Assembly (NCBI GenBank): GCA_964408155.1
Contig: CAYOYJ010000046.1
Span: forward strand, 1-15,729
Direction of reading: 5' to 3'
DNA length: 15,729 nt
From: JAAYKM01 sp964408155
GTDB taxonomy: Bacteria; Desulfobacterota; Syntrophia; Syntrophales; JAAYKM01
The notes beneath the pieces are model-generated. The model saw only the letters and a program-made list of their open reading frames with translations. It searched no databases and was not told the DNA's origin. Both the position numbers and the translations under genes were made by a program. This document shows positions 15,384-15,729 of this stretch, piece by piece. How positions within the stretch are numbered: the first letter of the stretch is position 1; every line of letters starts with the position of its first letter.

Positions 15384-15729
15384 TTACCGGATGCGCCCTC
15401 CAGCCTCCGGTTCACGGTCGAAGGTGAGAACCGTCAAACTGTCCCCCGCATCTGTCGCGAGAATCATGCCCCGGGATTCGACGCCCATCAGCTTCGTCGG
15501 CTTGAGATTCGCCACGATGGCGACCTTTTTCCCGACCAGCTCTTCCGCATTGTAGGCCTTGGAAATTCCTGCCACAATGGTCCGCTCCTCGCCGATGTCA
15601 ATCAGGAGTTTCAGTAACTTGTTCGATTTAGGTACGGGTTCCACCTGAAGAATCGTGGCAACCCGCAGGTCAATCTTTTCAAATTCGGCATAATCGATTT
15701 CCGGTTTGGCCGGCTGCGGAGGCGCCGGA
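15384..15729 (-). CDS. metG: Methionyl-tRNA synthetase, C-terminal tRNA-binding domain (partial)
   Basis: A 114-residue C-terminal fragment read from the right window edge (codons from 15728) to a TAA at 15386-15384. A Pro/Ala-rich linker (PAPPQPAKPEIDY) leads into an OB-fold tRNA-binding domain with FEKIDLRVATI, NLKPTKLMGVESRGM and a C-terminal PEAGGRI. This is the Trbp111-like domain that ends many MetRS proteins and mediates dimerisation and tRNA binding. A stand-alone beta subunit is possible, but the linker continuing to the edge favours a full-length MetRS. It converges with the zinc-ribbon gene, 52 bp apart, with no clear terminator between them. Confidence 0.88.
   Translation of the reverse strand, partial: PAPPQPAKPEIDYAEFEKIDLRVATILQVEPVPKSNKLLKLLIDIGEERTIVAGISKAYNAEELVGKKVAIVANLKPTKLMGVESRGMILATDAGDSLTVLTFDREPEAGGRIR

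Overview
This window is a chromosomal stretch from an anaerobic bacterium of the Deltaproteobacteria/Desulfobacterota type. A Syntrophales-like origin is my inference, from moderate-to-high GC and from a periplasmic selenocysteine formate dehydrogenase beside a periplasmic [NiFe]-hydrogenase, both with cytochrome b partners. No taxonomic marker in the window settles this.

Positions 1-12610 are all coded on the minus strand, so they are transcribed right to left. First comes a formate dehydrogenase-N/O type cluster: a catalytic subunit with selenocysteine encoded by an in-frame TGA (12610-9560), a four-cluster ferredoxin subunit (9547-8771), a cytochrome b subunit (8752-8093), a strong hairpin (8031-8063), then fdhE (7985-7104). 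After a 357-bp gap rich in operator-like repeats follows a Group 1 membrane-bound uptake [NiFe]-hydrogenase: small subunit (6746-5571), large subunit (5530-3857), cytochrome b (3841-3170) and maturation protease (3163-2597). Its maturation genes follow as hypA, hypC, hypD, hypB and the first 31 codons of hypF, running off the left edge. A palindromic intergenic repeat separates hypA from hypC.

Positions 12611-13413 are a roughly 800-bp divergent intergenic region. It holds a possible 45-codon small ORF just upstream of the formate dehydrogenase gene, a 9-bp inverted repeat, a cluster of nested and alternative hairpins and a 10-bp degenerate tandem repeat. To the right, on the plus strand, are a membrane M48 (Ste24/CAAX-type) metalloprotease and an FmdB-type zinc-ribbon protein. 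The minus-strand C-terminal tRNA-binding domain of methionyl-tRNA synthetase runs off the right edge.

Functionally, 1-12610 is a formate/H2 module. Both enzymes face the periplasm, both carry Tat signals, and both pass electrons through a cytochrome b to or from the quinone pool. Such a pair could oxidise formate or H2 for respiration, or run in reverse in syntrophic growth. The enzyme families themselves are well known. The more unusual content is in the selenocysteine recoding, the intergenic structures and the gene order.
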